Shown here in pieces: positions 1-9,806 of a DNA stretch of 64,000 bases. The notes under the pieces are model-generated. The model had not been told where the DNA came from. It worked only from the letters and a program-made list of their open reading frames with translations, and did not search any database. Made by a program: the position numbers and the translations under genes. This DNA comes from Chloroflexota bacterium (GTDB lineage: Bacteria > Chloroflexota > UBA6077 > CF-72): contig JACPOP010000015.1 in the NCBI GenBank assembly GCA_016191465.1, positions 124,001-188,000 on the forward strand, read 5' to 3'. Position 1 is the stretch's first letter, and each line of letters begins with the position of its first letter.

Positions 1-15
1 CCCCTCGGACTGACG

Positions 16-1383
16 ATGGCGACGAGTGACATGGCCACGGCCGAGGCGGCGGCTCCGCGCGGGGAGCTGGACGACCTGCAGAAGATCGTGGCGCTGTGTA
101 AGCGACGCGGGTTCGTGTTCCCCAGCGCTGAGATTTACGGCGGCTTCTCCAACACCTACGACTGGGGCCCGCTCGGGGTCCTGCTGAAGAACAACGTCCG
201 CGACGCCTGGATCCGCGCCCATGTGCAGCGCCGGGATGACGTGGACCTGCTGGACGCCGCGATCATCACCTCGCCCTCGGTGTGGAAGGCTTCGGGCCAC
301 GTCGACAACTTCGTCGACCCGCTTGTCGAGTGCCTGGGCGAATGCCGCCAGCGGTTCCGCGCCGACCACCTGGAGAACCTTGAGAAGTGCCCCACCTGCG
401 GCGGGAAGCTGTCCGAGCCGCGGAACTTCAACGGGATGTTCCAGACGCAGGTTGGTCCAGTGGAGGACGCGGGCAGCGTGGCCTATCTGCGGCCCGAGAC
501 GGCGCAGGGGCAGTTCGTCAACTTCCTCAACGTGGCCACCTCCATGCGTCGCAAGCTGCCGTTCGGGATCGCCCAGGTAGGCCGCAGCTTTCGTAACGAG
601 ATCACGCCCGGCAACTTCGTCTTCCGGACGCGCGAGTTCGAGCAGATGGAGATTGAGTTCTTCGTGCAGCCAGGCACAGACGACGAGTGGTTCGAGCACT
701 GGGTGGACGCTCGCGAGGGGTGGTACCTGAGCCTGGGCCTGCGTACCCACAACCTGCGTCGGTTCGAGGTGCCGGACGACGAGCGCGCCTTCTACTCGAA
801 GCGAACGATCGACCTGCAGTACCACTTCCCTTTCGGCAAGGGCTGGGAAGAGCTGGAAGGGATCGCCAACCGCACGGGCTACGACCTGGGCCAGCACGAG
901 CAGGCCAGCGGCGAGCGGTTGCGCCTGTTTGATGACGAGACGAAGGAGCATGTCCTTCCGTACGTCGTCGAGCCCGCCGCGGGGCTGTCTCGGGCCGCGC
1001 TGGTCTTCATGGTGGATGCCTATGAGGAGCAGCTCCTGGACGCCGCGAAGAAGGACGTCCGAACGGTGCTGCACCTCCACCCGGCGCTGGCGCCGTACAA
1101 GGCGGCGATCTTCCCGCTCTCGAAGAAGCCCGAGCTGCTGGAGGTGTCGAGGAAGATCTACGCCGATCTCCGCACCGAGTGGATGGTCGTCCACGACGTC
1201 GCCAGCGGCATCGGCAAGGCGTATCGACGCCAGGACGAGATCGGGACGCCGTACTGCATCACCGTAGACTTCCAGACCCTGGAGGACCAGGCCGTCACCG
1301 TGCGCGATCGCGACACGATGCAGCAAGTGCGCATGGCGATCGCCGACCTGCGGTCGTACTTCGCGGGCGTCCTGCAGTTCTAG
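16..1383 (+). CDS. glyS: glycyl-tRNA synthetase (alpha2, class II)
   Basis: Charges tRNA-Gly with glycine in the cytoplasm. The 455 aa length and layout match the homodimeric bacterial/eukaryotic-type GlyRS, not the alpha2beta2 type. Visible parts: N-terminal FPSAEIYGG and YDWGPLG, a CPTCGG half zinc knuckle near residue 125, class II motif 2 in FRNEITPGNFVFRTREFEQM (about 193-212), a motif 3-like segment GLSRAALVFMVDAY, and the anticodon-binding domain from about residue 345 (LHLHPALAPYKAAIFPL). A second in-frame ATG lies 15 bases in (codon 6). Only 15 bases of upstream sequence are in the window, so the start cannot be fully judged. It is followed by ppdK in the same direction. Confidence 0.96.
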   Translation: MATSDMATAEAAAPRGELDDLQKIVALCKRRGFVFPSAEIYGGFSNTYDWGPLGVLLKNNVRDAWIRAHVQRRDDVDLLDAAIITSPSVWKASGHVDNFVDPLVECLGECRQRFRADHLENLEKCPTCGGKLSEPRNFNGMFQTQVGPVEDAGSVAYLRPETAQGQFVNFLNVATSMRRKLPFGIAQVGRSFRNEITPGNFVFRTREFEQMEIEFFVQPGTDDEWFEHWVDAREGWYLSLGLRTHNLRRFEVPDDERAFYSKRTIDLQYHFPFGKGWEELEGIANRTGYDLGQHEQASGERLRLFDDETKEHVLPYVVEPAAGLSRAALVFMVDAYEEQLLDAAKKDVRTVLHLHPALAPYKAAIFPLSKKPELLEVSRKIYADLRTEWMVVHDVASGIGKAYRRQDEIGTPYCITVDFQTLEDQAVTVRDRDTMQQVRMAIADLRSYFAGVLQF

Positions 1384-1449
1384 CTCCACGCTTTGAGCTC
1401 ACATCGAATTACCAGGACCGGCGCGCGGTTCGGGGAGGATCCATTCGGC

Positions 1450-4200
1450 ATGGCAGTTAACGTGAACACCAGGGTGGACGCCCAGCGCTGGGTCTTCCTG
1501 TCCAAAGATGCGCCTGACCCGGGCAACAAGGACCTGCTGGGTGGCAAGGGCGCCGGACTGGCGCAGATGACGCAGGCCGGCCTCCCCGTGCCACCCGCGT
1601 TCACGATCACCACCGAGGCCTGCAACGCCTACCAGGAAAGCAATGACTTCCCGCCTGGTATGTGGGAGCAAGCGGTCGAGGCACTCCGCGAGATTGAGGC
1701 CGAGACCGGCAAACGCCTGGGTGATGCCGCGGACCCGCTGCTGGTCTCAGTCCGCTCGGGCGCCAAGTTTTCTATGCCGGGCATGATGGACACGGTCCTC
1801 AACCTCGGACTGAACGACGAGACGGTCCAGGGGCTCGCCCGCCAGACGAACAATGAGCGCTTCGCCTGGGATGCCTACCGCCGGTTCATTCAGATGTTCG
1901 GCCGCATTGTCATGGGCGTGTCGGGCGAGAAGCTTGACCACGTCTTCGACGCGGCCAAGAAGGCCGCCGGAACGGAGCAGGACACCGATCTGACCGCCGA
2001 GCAGCTCAGGGCCGTTGCCCAGGAGCTGAAGCAGACCGTCGAGCGCGAAGCAGGCCGGCCCTTCCCGACCGACGTGATGGAGCAACTGGCGCTCGCTATC
2101 AAGGCAGTCTTTGGATCGTGGATGGGCAAACGCGCGGTGGACTACCGCAATGAGGTCCACATCGCGCACGACCTGGGCACCGCCGTGAACGTGGTGGCGA
2201 TGGTCTTCGGCAACATGGGCGACGATTCCGGGACTGGCGTGGCGTTCACACGCAACCCTTCCACCGGCGAGAAGAAGCTGTTTGGCGAGTTTCTGCCCAA
2301 TGCTCAGGGCGAAGACGTCGTAGCGGGCATTCGCACGCCGATCGTCATCTCGCGGATGCAGGAGGTTTGGCCGGAGGTGTACGCGGAGTTCCAGGCCATT
2401 GCCGACACGCTCGAAGCCACCTACAAGGACGTCCAGGACCTGGAGTTCACCGTGGAGCGCGGCAAGCTCTACATGCTTCAGACGCGCAATGCGAAGCGCA
2501 CCGGTCGGGCGGCCGTGGTGACCGCGGTGCAGATGGTGGACGAGGGAATCCTGTCGCGGGAAGACGCGCTCAAGCGCGTCGATCCAACCCACGTCCAGCA
2601 ACTGCTCGTGCCGCAGTTCGACGAGGCAGCTCGGAAGACGGCCGGCAAGCCACTCGGCAAGGGTCTGGCCGCGTCGCCGGGCGCGGCGGTCGGCAAGCTC
2701 GTTTTCGACCCGGATCGGGCGGAGCAGATGACCCTTGACGGCGAGTCCGTGATCCTCGCTCGGAAGGAGACCTCGCCCGAAGACTTCCACGGCATGGCGC
2801 GGGCGAAGGGCATCCTCACCTCGCGCGGCGGCATGACCAGCCACGCGGCGGTGGTGGCGCGCCAGATGGGCAAGCCGTGCATCGCGGGCGCCGAGGAGAT
2901 CGACATCGACGTCGCCAACCGCCGGCTGACGGCAGGCGGCGTGACGCTCTACGAGGGCGATTGGGCGTCGATGGATGCTGCCCTGGGCGAGGTGTACGCG
3001 GGCCGCATTCCCACCGTCGAGCCCGACATCGAGCGGGACCGAGAGCTCGCCACCCTGCTGGGCTGGGCGGACGACGTCCGCACCCTGGGCGTCCACGCCA
3101 ACGCCGACACGCCCGGCGAGGCAACCAGGGCGCGGGCGCTGGGCGCAGTTGGCATCGGCCTGTGCCGAACCGAGCACATGTTCCGCGACGAAGGTCGCCT
3201 GGAGCACGTCCGCGACGTGATCCTCAATGCCCTGGATGCGAAGCGTGCGCGGAAAGAGGCCACGCCCGATGCGAGCCTCCAGGAGGCGCGGGAGCGCTAC
3301 GAGGCCGGCTTGCGGACGCTCGGCGAGTTCCAGGTTGGCGACTTCTACGGGATCCTGAAGGCCATGGACGGCCTGCCGGTCATCATCCGCCTCATTGACC
3401 CGCCGCTCCACGAGTTCCTGCCCAGCCGAGAAAGGCTGATGGTGGAGGTGGCCCTGGCTGATGCCGCGGGCCGCTCTGGCACGGATCTGGACGAGATGCG
3501 CCTGGAGCTTGAAGCCGTGGAGCGGTTCCACGAGCAGAACCCGATGCTGGGGCTGCGCGGCTGCCGCCTGGGCATCCTCTTCCCAGAGATCGTGGAGATG
3601 CAGGTCCGCGCCATCGCGCTCGCCGCTGCCCGCCTCAAGTCGGAGGGGTTGGACCCGCGGCCGAAGATCATGATCCCGCTGGTGGGCACGAGGGGAGAAA
3701 TGGTCATGGAGCGGACGCTCCTCGAAAGGGTGGTCAAGGACGTTCTCGCCGCCGAGGGCTCGGACGTGGCCTACAAGATCGGCACGATGATTGAGCTTCC
3801 CCGCGCCTGCATGGTGGCCGACCAGATCGCCGAATCGGCCGAGTTCTTCTCGTTCGGCACCAACGACCTCACCCAGACCACCTTCGGCTATTCGCGCGAC
3901 GATGCCGAGGGAAAGTTCCTGGGCGAGTACGTTGAATCCGGGATCCTCCCGATCAACCCGTTCGAGACGCTGGACCGGGACGGCGTCGCGGAGCTGATGA
4001 AGATCGCCATCGAGAAGGGGCGGAAGGCGCGATCCGGGTTAGAGATTGGCATCTGCGGCGAGCACGGCGGCGATCCCGCGTCCGTACAGACCTGCCACGA
4101 GCTCGGGCTCAATTACGTGAGCTGTTCACCCGGACGGGTGCCGATTGCCCGCCTGGCCGCCGCCCACGCGGCGCTGGGCCACGTGCCCGCGGACCGCTGA
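1450..4200 (+). CDS. ppdK: pyruvate, phosphate dikinase
   Basis: Interconverts pyruvate + ATP + Pi and PEP + AMP + PPi. The 916 aa protein shows the three classical domains: an N-terminal ATP-grasp domain (LLGGKGAGLAQM, SVRSGAKFSMPGMMDT, GTGVAFTRNPSTGEK), the central phosphohistidine domain (GGMTSHAAVVARQMG, catalytic His465 counted from this start), and the C-terminal PEP/pyruvate TIM barrel (GLCRTEHMF, RLIDPPLHEFLP, GTNDLTQTTFGYSRDD, GICGEHGGDP). The ORF track starts at a TTG 57 bases upstream. I chose ATG 1450 because a GGGGAGG ribosome-binding site lies 11 bases before it. The last codons (GHVPADR) are partly duplicated some 980 bases downstream; see the repeat entries. Confidence 0.96.
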   Translation: MAVNVNTRVDAQRWVFLSKDAPDPGNKDLLGGKGAGLAQMTQAGLPVPPAFTITTEACNAYQESNDFPPGMWEQAVEALREIEAETGKRLGDAADPLLVSVRSGAKFSMPGMMDTVLNLGLNDETVQGLARQTNNERFAWDAYRRFIQMFGRIVMGVSGEKLDHVFDAAKKAAGTEQDTDLTAEQLRAVAQELKQTVEREAGRPFPTDVMEQLALAIKAVFGSWMGKRAVDYRNEVHIAHDLGTAVNVVAMVFGNMGDDSGTGVAFTRNPSTGEKKLFGEFLPNAQGEDVVAGIRTPIVISRMQEVWPEVYAEFQAIADTLEATYKDVQDLEFTVERGKLYMLQTRNAKRTGRAAVVTAVQMVDEGILSREDALKRVDPTHVQQLLVPQFDEAARKTAGKPLGKGLAASPGAAVGKLVFDPDRAEQMTLDGESVILARKETSPEDFHGMARAKGILTSRGGMTSHAAVVARQMGKPCIAGAEEIDIDVANRRLTAGGVTLYEGDWASMDAALGEVYAGRIPTVEPDIERDRELATLLGWADDVRTLGVHANADTPGEATRARALGAVGIGLCRTEHMFRDEGRLEHVRDVILNALDAKRARKEATPDASLQEARERYEAGLRTLGEFQVGDFYGILKAMDGLPVIIRLIDPPLHEFLPSRERLMVEVALADAAGRSGTDLDEMRLELEAVERFHEQNPMLGLRGCRLGILFPEIVEMQVRAIALAAARLKSEGLDPRPKIMIPLVGTRGEMVMERTLLERVVKDVLAAEGSDVAYKIGTMIELPRACMVADQIAESAEFFSFGTNDLTQTTFGYSRDDAEGKFLGEYVESGILPINPFETLDRDGVAELMKIAIEKGRKARSGLEIGICGEHGGDPASVQTCHELGLNYVSCSPGRVPIARLAAAHAALGHVPADR

Positions 4201-4376
4201 GAGCACCGGGTCAGGAGACCGAGGACGGCTCGGTCTATTCGACGGGGAGGCGCGCACACACCCTGAAGCGTGCGAGCGCTGCTCGCACGTGAGGAGCAGT
4301 TGTGGAACTTGCCGCCAGGGCACGCAACAGCCGGGGCCGCCAACGCCGTGACGGAGAAGATCCGAGGCGGCCGCTC
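4171..4376 (+). repeat. left copy of a duplicated ppdK-dgt junction (degenerate)
   Basis: This stretch matches 5147-5442. It begins in the last codons of ppdK, continues through the identical 20-mer gtcaggagaccgaggacggc (4209-4228 and 5184-5203), and then matches the first coding part of dgt: FDGEARTHPEACER, LLAREEQL and ARNSRGRQR in three successive reading frames against FDWEARSHPEVCERLLAREEQL...ARNSRGRQR in dgt. The left copy lacks about 95 bases that contain the dgt start codon, and it carries at least two frameshifts, so it is a dead dgt 5' fragment. Together with the right copy it brackets the PIN/RHH module exactly. Confidence 0.85.
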
Positions 4377-4382
4377 GCGTCC

Positions 4383-4805
4383 TCAGCTCGTAGCAAGGCG
4401 GAAGCCGGCCACCTCGAAATGGTGGTCACCGGCGAACGCCTCCTCGATGCCGAGCCGGCGCATCGTCACGAAGGACGTCGCGTCCACGTAGCTGAAGTCC
4501 TGGTCGGCGTACCGATCGAGCAGCCGCTCAGCCTCGGCCTCCCAGGCTTCTTCCACGAAGACCCTCCGGGCACGCGGGCTCGCACGCAGGCGCCGCAGGA
4601 ACTCCGTGGCAGCGGTGTGTCCGAGCCGGACGCGGAGCAGCGTGTACGTCTCGCTGACCACGTAGTTGGTCGTCACGAGCTGCGTCCGGTGCACACTGAG
4701 CCGGGCAAATTGCCGCGTCGCGACCGCGTGCTGTGAGTCCCCGGCGTCCGCGACGGCGTACCAGGCCGATGTATCCACAAACACCGGGGCAGTGCGCGCG
4801 AGCAC
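4383..4805 (-). CDS. PIN-domain toxin (VapC-like)
   Basis: Probable ribonuclease toxin of a type II TA module, 140 aa. PIN-fold acidic residues are visible: FVDTSAW at the N-terminus, VSETYTLL near residue 50, DFSYVDATSF (about 103-112) and AGDHHF (about 124-129), which supply the usual Mg-binding carboxylates. It starts at GTG 4805, two bases after the TAA of the antitoxin, so the pair is presumably co-transcribed and coupled. The stop lies at the edge of the left junction repeat. Specific RNA target unknown. High confidence in family, less in activity. Confidence 0.88.
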   Translation of the reverse strand: MLARTAPVFVDTSAWYAVADAGDSQHAVATRQFARLSVHRTQLVTTNYVVSETYTLLRVRLGHTAATEFLRRLRASPRARRVFVEEAWEAEAERLLDRYADQDFSYVDATSFVTMRRLGIEEAFAGDHHFEVAGFRLATS

Positions 4806-4807
4806 GT

Positions 4808-5074
4808 TTACCGTTCGCGGCGGGCCGAGGCGGCCAGGATCCGGTCATGGTCACACGCCGCGGTGCCCGGACCAGCGTTCCCGAGCCCCACAATCCCTTG
4901 CAGCGGATCACCCTCCGTCGCTCCCACGTCCCGCAGCAGCCGCCAGGCTGCCTCACGCAGCACCTGGGCCCGCGACTGGCCACGCTGTTTGGCGAGCTGG
5001 TCGAGCGCGGCCGTCAGCTCAGGCTCCAGGTAAATCTGCGTGCGCCGCATGCAGCCGGTGGCCGTCGATTTCAT
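4808..5074 (-). CDS. ribbon-helix-helix antitoxin (CopG/VapB-like)
   Basis: An 88 aa protein with an RHH DNA-binding domain, RRTQIYLEPELTAALDQLAK...SRAQVLREAAWRLL (about residues 10-47), and a C-terminal tail that would wrap the toxin. It should neutralise the neighbouring PIN toxin and repress its own promoter. ATG 5074 is preferred because AGAGGTG lies 5 bases upstream; an internal ATG at 5050 (MRRTQIYL) is possible. The ribosome-binding site is part of a palindrome that is a good operator candidate. Confidence 0.87.
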   Translation of the reverse strand: MKSTATGCMRRTQIYLEPELTAALDQLAKQRGQSRAQVLREAAWRLLRDVGATEGDPLQGIVGLGNAGPGTAACDHDRILAASARRER

Positions 5075-5079
5075 ACATC

Positions 5080-5097
5080 ACCTCTTGAGAGGTTATA
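5080..5097 (-). promoter_or_regulatory. candidate autoregulatory operator and -10 box of the RHH/PIN module
   Basis: ACCTCTcaAGAGGT (5080-5093) is a perfect 6+6 inverted repeat with a 2-base spacer. It lies just before the antitoxin ATG and includes its ribosome-binding site. TATAAC overlaps at 5092-5097 on the minus strand and would serve as a -10 element. RHH antitoxins commonly bind short inverted repeats over their own promoters; that this palindrome is the operator is an inference. Confidence 0.6.
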
Positions 5098-5146
5098 CAT
5101 CAACGCTCCGTTCGCCTTTCGCGTGTCCTCACGTCCCATGGCCATG

Positions 5147-5442
5147 GGCGCCTTCCTGCATCCTGCCGACCGGTGAAAGCACGAGTCAGGAGACCGAGGA
5201 CGGCGCTCGGACTCCGACAACTGACTCCGGCGACCGCATCGGGGGGATACCCTGTGCGGGCGACCCATGGCCTCCGCACCTGGTATCCCTCGGGCACCGA
5301 GTCCCTTCGACTGGGAGGCCCGCTCGCACCCGGAAGTGTGCGAGCGGCTCCTTGCGCGCGAGGAGCAGCTCTCGAAGTTCGCCGCGAAGGCGCGCAACAG
5401 CCGGGGCCGCCAACGTCCAGACGTGGAAGATCCCATGCGGAC
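5147..5442 (+). repeat. right copy of the ppdK-dgt junction (carries the live dgt start)
   Basis: Homologous to 4171-4376. Its first bases encode LHPADR followed by TGA at 5174-5176, resembling the GHVPADR-stop end of ppdK. The shared 20-mer and the intact first codons of dgt follow. The block between the two copies (about 4380-5145) contains only the TA pair and its control region. Confidence 0.83.
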
Positions 5443-6412
5443 CGCCTTTCAGCGCGACCGCGACCGGATCATTCATTCGAAGGCGTTCCGGCGCCTGAAG
5501 CACAAGACCCAGGTGTTCATCGCCCCGCTGGGAGATCACTACCGCACCCGCCTCACGCACACCATGGAGGTGATGCAGGTGGCGCGCTCCATCGCCCGTG
5601 GACTGAACCTGAACGAGGACCTCGCTGAAGCCACCGCCCTCGGGCACGACCTCGGGCACACCCCGTTCGGGCATGCTGGCGAGACGGCGCTGGGCGAGCT
5701 GCTGCCCTGGGGGTTCCGCCATAACGAGCAGAGCGTGCGCGTGGTGGAGGTGCTGGAAAAAGGCGGCGAAGGGTTGAACCTGACCCAGGAGGTGCGCGAT
5801 GGCATCCTGAAGCATTCCAAGCTGCGGGACAGCATCGCCGCCGAAGGGTGGGGCATCGCCAACACCCTCGAAGGCCAGATCGTCAAGATCGCCGATAGCC
5901 TCGCCTATCTGAACCACGACATCGACGATGCGATCCGAGCCGGGATCATCTCCATCGCGGACCTGCCGCGGCATGCGAACGAGGCGTTCGGCACCACCTC
6001 CGGCTCGCGGATCACCGCGTTCGTTACCGACGTGGTGGACTACAACTGGCGCGTCGCTACGAATGAGGGGAGCACGTGGCAGGAGGCGATTGGTAACGGG
6101 ACGGCGGTGGGTATGAGTCCCGCCGTCCTGGCGGTAGTAGACGAGCTTCGGGAATTCATGTTCAGCCGGGTGTACACAGACTCGGCCGCGAAAGAAGATG
6201 ACCCCAAGACGCACTTCGTGATGCGCTGCCTGTATGAGCACTTCACCAGCCATCCCGAGGAGATGCCCGACGAGTGGGCGCGGAACCCGCGTCAGGAGCC
6301 GATTGAGCGGCGCGTCGCGGACTACATCGCCGGAATGACGGACCGCTACGCGGTGCAGGCCTTCGAGTCGATCTACGTCCCGAAGCAGTGGATCGCACTC
6401 GGCGGCCGCTGA
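5267..6412 (+). CDS. dgt: deoxyguanosinetriphosphate triphosphohydrolase-like HD protein
   Basis: Predicted dNTP triphosphohydrolase (dNTP to deoxynucleoside + PPPi), 381 aa. It has the family N-terminus (ARNSRGRQR, DRIIHSKAFRRLKHKTQVF) and the HD-domain metal ligands: RLTHTMEV (H), GHDLGHTPFGH (HD plus H), and a later D in DSLAYLNHDIDDAI. The length fits the shorter dGTPase-like type. The start at ATG 5267 is not backed by a clear Shine-Dalgarno, since the G-run lies about 25 bases upstream. The first 45 or so codons are the part duplicated upstream. dnaG follows 24 bases later, so dNTP control and replication genes are adjacent. Confidence 0.92.
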   Translation: MASAPGIPRAPSPFDWEARSHPEVCERLLAREEQLSKFAAKARNSRGRQRPDVEDPMRTAFQRDRDRIIHSKAFRRLKHKTQVFIAPLGDHYRTRLTHTMEVMQVARSIARGLNLNEDLAEATALGHDLGHTPFGHAGETALGELLPWGFRHNEQSVRVVEVLEKGGEGLNLTQEVRDGILKHSKLRDSIAAEGWGIANTLEGQIVKIADSLAYLNHDIDDAIRAGIISIADLPRHANEAFGTTSGSRITAFVTDVVDYNWRVATNEGSTWQEAIGNGTAVGMSPAVLAVVDELREFMFSRVYTDSAAKEDDPKTHFVMRCLYEHFTSHPEEMPDEWARNPRQEPIERRVADYIAGMTDRYAVQAFESIYVPKQWIALGGR

Positions 6413-6436
6413 TTCGACACGGGTGAGTGACGTCGC

Positions 6437-8341
6437 GTGAGTAGCGTTACCGACGAGATCAAGGCCCGCGTGGACCTGGTCGAGCTGATCGGCCGGACGG
6501 TTCAGTTGCGCCGCTCGGGGTCGGCCGCGTTCAAGGGGCTGTGCCCGTTCCACACGGAGAAGACACCGTCGTTCTACGTGTTCTCCCAGAGCCACACCTG
6601 GGTCTGCTTCGGCTGCCAGAAGAAGGGGACCGCCTTCGACTGGTTGATGGAGCGCGAGAGCATGGACTTTGGCGAAGCCCTGCGCGAGCTGGCGCGGATC
6701 ACCGGCGTCGAGCTCCCGACCCACCGGGACACCGAAGCGGAGGAGCACAACGCACGCCTGTATGAGCTGCTGGCGCGGACGCAGACCTATTACCACGGCC
6801 TCTTGCTCGGCAGCGCGGGGTCCGCGGCGCGGCGCTACCTGGCGGGTCGCGGCGTCTCCGAAGAGACCATGGCAACGTTCGGTCTGGGGCATGCGCCGAG
6901 CGGCAACGGGCTGCTTCGCTACCTCGCGGAGCACGGTTTCTCGGAGGATGAGGCGGTGACGGCAGGCGTCGCGAGTATGTCTGACGACGGGCGCCCGTTC
7001 GATTTCTTCCGTGACCGGGTGCTCTTTCCTATCCGCGATGCGTCCGGCCGTACGGTTGCCTTCGGCGGCCGCGCCATGGGCGACACCCAGCCCAAGTACC
7101 TGAACTCGCGGGACACCTTGCTCTTCCACAAGCAGGAGACGCTGTTTGCGCTGGACCTCGCGCGAAAGCCCATGGGCCAGCAACGACGGGCGGTGGTGGT
7201 GGAAGGCTACATGGACGCGGTCATGGCCCATCAGCACGGGTACCGCAACGTGGTCGCCACGCTAGGCACTGCGGTAACCGAGCGGCACCTGGACGTGCTG
7301 CGGCGGGCGGCCGACGAGATTGTGCTCGCACTGGACTCCGACGCCGCCGGACAGGCGGCCACGTGGCGCACGCTCCAGGTGGCAGAGCAAAGCCTGGTGG
7401 CCGGCGCTCGCCCGGTCCTGGGGCCGGATCGCCGCCGGGTTCGGTACGTGCCAGATCGGGCGGCGCAGTTGAAGGTCCTCACCATTCCCGACGCCAAGGA
7501 CCCGGATGAGCTAATTCGGGGTGACCCGACCGCGTGGCCCACGCTTGTGAGCGCGGCCCTGCCGGTGACCGAGTTCGTCCTCGGCCAGCTCCCGATGCGC
7601 CACGATCTGGCGACGGCAAAAGGGAAAGCCGACGCGGCCGAGGAGGCGGCCGAGGTGCTGGCGGCCATGGCGAACCCGATCGAGCAGGCGCACTACGTTC
7701 AACGCGCGGCCGAGGTGCTGCACGTGGACGAAGCGGCCGTGCGCCTCCTGCTGCGCGGCCGACGACCGGCTGCCCCGGCTCGCGCGCCGGTGCGGCAGCG
7801 CCCTGCCGCACCACCGGACCGGGATGGCTCGGACCTGTCGAACGCGCCGGCGGCCGCGGCCCGCGCCGAACCACCGATCGGAGCCGACGCGCTGGACGAG
7901 TACGCGCTCGTGCTCATGGCGCGCTCGCAGGGCCGCGTGACGGTCCCGCACGAGGACCTCGCGCTGCCTGAGAGCCGTGCCCTGGCGGTGCTGATGGAGC
8001 GGGGCGCATTTGTCCCTGGCGAGGCGGCCCGAGAGCTGCCGGAGGGTCTGGCCGCGCTCGCGCGCCGGCTCCAGCGCCACCTGGAGGACGCCGGCCGGTT
8101 TAGTGACGACCATGTCATGCGGGAGATGCAGACTGTGCGGCTGCGGCTTCGCCACCGGAGCCTGATTCTGCAGAAGCGACAGGTGCATGACCTGCTCCGC
8201 GAGGCGGAGGACGAAGCCGAGCGGCGGCGGTGGGCCGATGAGCTCACCCGCCTGGCCCGCGCTGCCAACGAGGTGGAGGAGCAGTTGCTTCGAGAGCCCG
8301 GCGCGCTCCTCGCGAGCGCGGCCCGGGGCGAGGCGCCGTGA
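6437..8341 (+). CDS. dnaG: DNA primase
   Basis: Synthesises RNA primers at the replication fork; 634 aa. Domains in order: N-terminal CHC2 zinc finger ([13 protein letters not shown], then [10 protein letters not shown], about residues 35-65), the primase core with the TOPRIM motifs [10 protein letters not shown] (about 254-263) and LALDSDAAG, and a C-terminal helical domain expected to bind the replicative helicase, linked by a Pro/Ala-rich stretch near residues 440-480. Starts at GTG 6437. Its TGA overlaps the GTG of the sigma factor gene (GTGA), which gives the classical dnaG-rpoD pair with translational coupling. Confidence 0.97.
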   Translation: MSSVTDEIKARVDLVELIGRTVQLRRSGSAAFKGLCPFHTEKTPSFYVFSQSHTWVCFGCQKKGTAFDWLMERESMDFGEALRELARITGVELPTHRDTEAEEHNARLYELLARTQTYYHGLLLGSAGSAARRYLAGRGVSEETMATFGLGHAPSGNGLLRYLAEHGFSEDEAVTAGVASMSDDGRPFDFFRDRVLFPIRDASGRTVAFGGRAMGDTQPKYLNSRDTLLFHKQETLFALDLARKPMGQQRRAVVVEGYMDAVMAHQHGYRNVVATLGTAVTERHLDVLRRAADEIVLALDSDAAGQAATWRTLQVAEQSLVAGARPVLGPDRRRVRYVPDRAAQLKVLTIPDAKDPDELIRGDPTAWPTLVSAALPVTEFVLGQLPMRHDLATAKGKADAAEEAAEVLAAMANPIEQAHYVQRAAEVLHVDEAAVRLLLRGRRPAAPARAPVRQRPAAPPDRDGSDLSNAPAAAARAEPPIGADALDEYALVLMARSQGRVTVPHEDLALPESRALAVLMERGAFVPGEAARELPEGLAALARRLQRHLEDAGRFSDDHVMREMQTVRLRLRHRSLILQKRQVHDLLREAEDEAERRRWADELTRLARAANEVEEQLLREPGALLASAARGEAP

Positions 8342-9756
8342 ACGCCGACGGATCCGCGGGTGCGCCTGCCCCTGGCGGTGGCGCCGATTGGCCCACGGAC
8401 ACGCCCGACCTGCCCGACGACGAGCTCGACGTGCCGCTCGCGGCGGTCGCTCCCATCTCACGCATGACGCGGTCTGACCTGGATGGCTCGGAAGATCACG
8501 TACGCATGTACCTGCGTGAGATTGGAACGGTCCCGCTGCTCACCTGGGATGGTGAGAAGCAATTGGCCCGGGCTATGGAAGCAGGGGGCTACCTGCACGC
8601 GATCGGCGTTGAGCTTGCACTCCGCCACGGCACCCCGCCCCGGGCGACTGACCTGATGGCGGAGTGTTTCCGCCGCTTCCGCGACGTTCACGTGATCGGC
8701 CTTGCCATGTTCCCGCCGAAGGACCCAATCGAGAACCAGGCCGATGCGGTCCTGGCGTCGATGCGGACGCTGGCGGCGGTTGCCGAGATCGATCGCGAGC
8801 AGGCTCGGCAGGTGGCGGAGCACATGGAGCGGCCCATCCAGGACGTCGAGCGCGGCGTCGTGGCGGGCTCCATCCTGTGCTACCTGCTCCCCGGGCGCCT
8901 TCAGCAGTTCTGCGCCGAGACCCTTGCCAGCGGCAGCCGGTTGCCCGACGACGACGTCCTGCGCGTGGTCTACCTCGAGAAAGCCGAGGCTGAGCTCCGC
9001 GGGCACGTGGCGGACGTGACGCGCGCTTCCGAGCAGGCGCGTGCAGACCTGATCGAGGCGAATCTCCGGCTCGTGGTGTCAGTCGCGAAGAAGTACATGG
9101 GCCGCGGCATGTCCCTGCTGGACCTCATCCAGGAGGGGAACATCGGGCTGATGCGTGCCGTGGAGAAGTTTGAGTTCCGGAAGGGCTTCAAGTTCAGCAC
9201 GTACGCCACGTGGTGGATCCGGCAGGCGATCACCCGCGCGATCGCCGATCAGGCCCGGACGATTCGCATCCCCGTTCACATGGTGGAGACGCTGAACAAG
9301 CTCGCCCGCCTCTCGCGCCGGCTGGAGCAAGACATCGGCCGGGACCCTGCGGACGAGGAGCTTGCCGCGGAGCTGGATCTCACGGTCGACCGCGTGCGCG
9401 AGATCAGGAAGGCCGCCCAGGAGCCGATGTCACTGGAGGTTTCCCTGGGTCTCGACGACGACAGCCGTCTTGGCGACCTGGTCCGCGACGATCTGACCCC
9501 AAGTCCCTCCGATCAGGCGTCGAGGCTCATGCTCAAGGAGCAGATGGATGAGGTGCTGGACTCGCTCACGGACCGCGAGCGCCAGGTGCTGCTGCGCCGC
9601 TTCGGACTTGTCGACGGCCGCCAGCGAACCCTCGAAGAGGTCGGCCGCGAGTTCGGCGTCACCCGCGAGCGGATCCGGCAGATCGAGGCGAAGGCGTTGC
9701 GGAAGCTGCGCCACCCGACTCGCTCGCGCAAGCTGCGCGACTTCTTCGAGTCGTAG
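8338..9756 (+). CDS. rpoD: primary RNA polymerase sigma factor (sigma-70 family)
   Basis: Directs RNA polymerase to housekeeping promoters; 472 aa. Region 1.2 ([21 protein letters not shown]), region 2 with the -10 reading helix ([39 protein letters not shown]), region 3 ([13 protein letters not shown]) and region 4 with the -35 recognition helix ([20 protein letters not shown]) are all present. The full set of regions marks it as the primary rather than an alternative sigma. Starts at GTG 8338 inside the dnaG stop. The gene ends convergently with the binding-protein gene. Confidence 0.96.
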   Translation: MNADGSAGAPAPGGGADWPTDTPDLPDDELDVPLAAVAPISRMTRSDLDGSEDHVRMYLREIGTVPLLTWDGEKQLARAMEAGGYLHAIGVELALRHGTPPRATDLMAECFRRFRDVHVIGLAMFPPKDPIENQADAVLASMRTLAAVAEIDREQARQVAEHMERPIQDVERGVVAGSILCYLLPGRLQQFCAETLASGSRLPDDDVLRVVYLEKAEAELRGHVADVTRASEQARADLIEANLRLVVSVAKKYMGRGMSLLDLIQEGNIGLMRAVEKFEFRKGFKFSTYATWWIRQAITRAIADQARTIRIPVHMVETLNKLARLSRRLEQDIGRDPADEELAAELDLTVDRVREIRKAAQEPMSLEVSLGLDDDSRLGDLVRDDLTPSPSDQASRLMLKEQMDEVLDSLTDRERQVLLRRFGLVDGRQRTLEEVGREFGVTRERIRQIEAKALRKLRHPTRSRKLRDFFES

Positions 9757-9764
9757 GGCGATCG

Positions 9765-9790
9765 GCCGCGGCTGGCTCGCGTGCCGCGGC
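9765..9790. terminator. stem-loop between convergent genes
   Basis: GCCGCGGC-N10-GCCGCGGC forms an 8 bp stem in the 50-base gap between the stop codons of rpoD and the binding-protein gene. It has no T-run on either strand, so it is at best a weak or factor-assisted bidirectional terminator. Confidence 0.4.
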
Positions 9791-9806
9791 GGCGCTGCCC
9801 GTTGGG

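Noticed and set aside
1747-3531. 594-codon minus-strand ORF opposite ppdK
   Set aside because: Antisense shadow of a conserved gene in high-GC DNA. The translation is His/Arg/Leu-rich without any domain, and the plus-strand frame is pyruvate phosphate dikinase.
5186-7237. 683-codon minus-strand ORF opposite dgt and dnaG
   Set aside because: Covers two unrelated real genes on the other strand and their intergenic gap; no recognisable protein features. Shadow.
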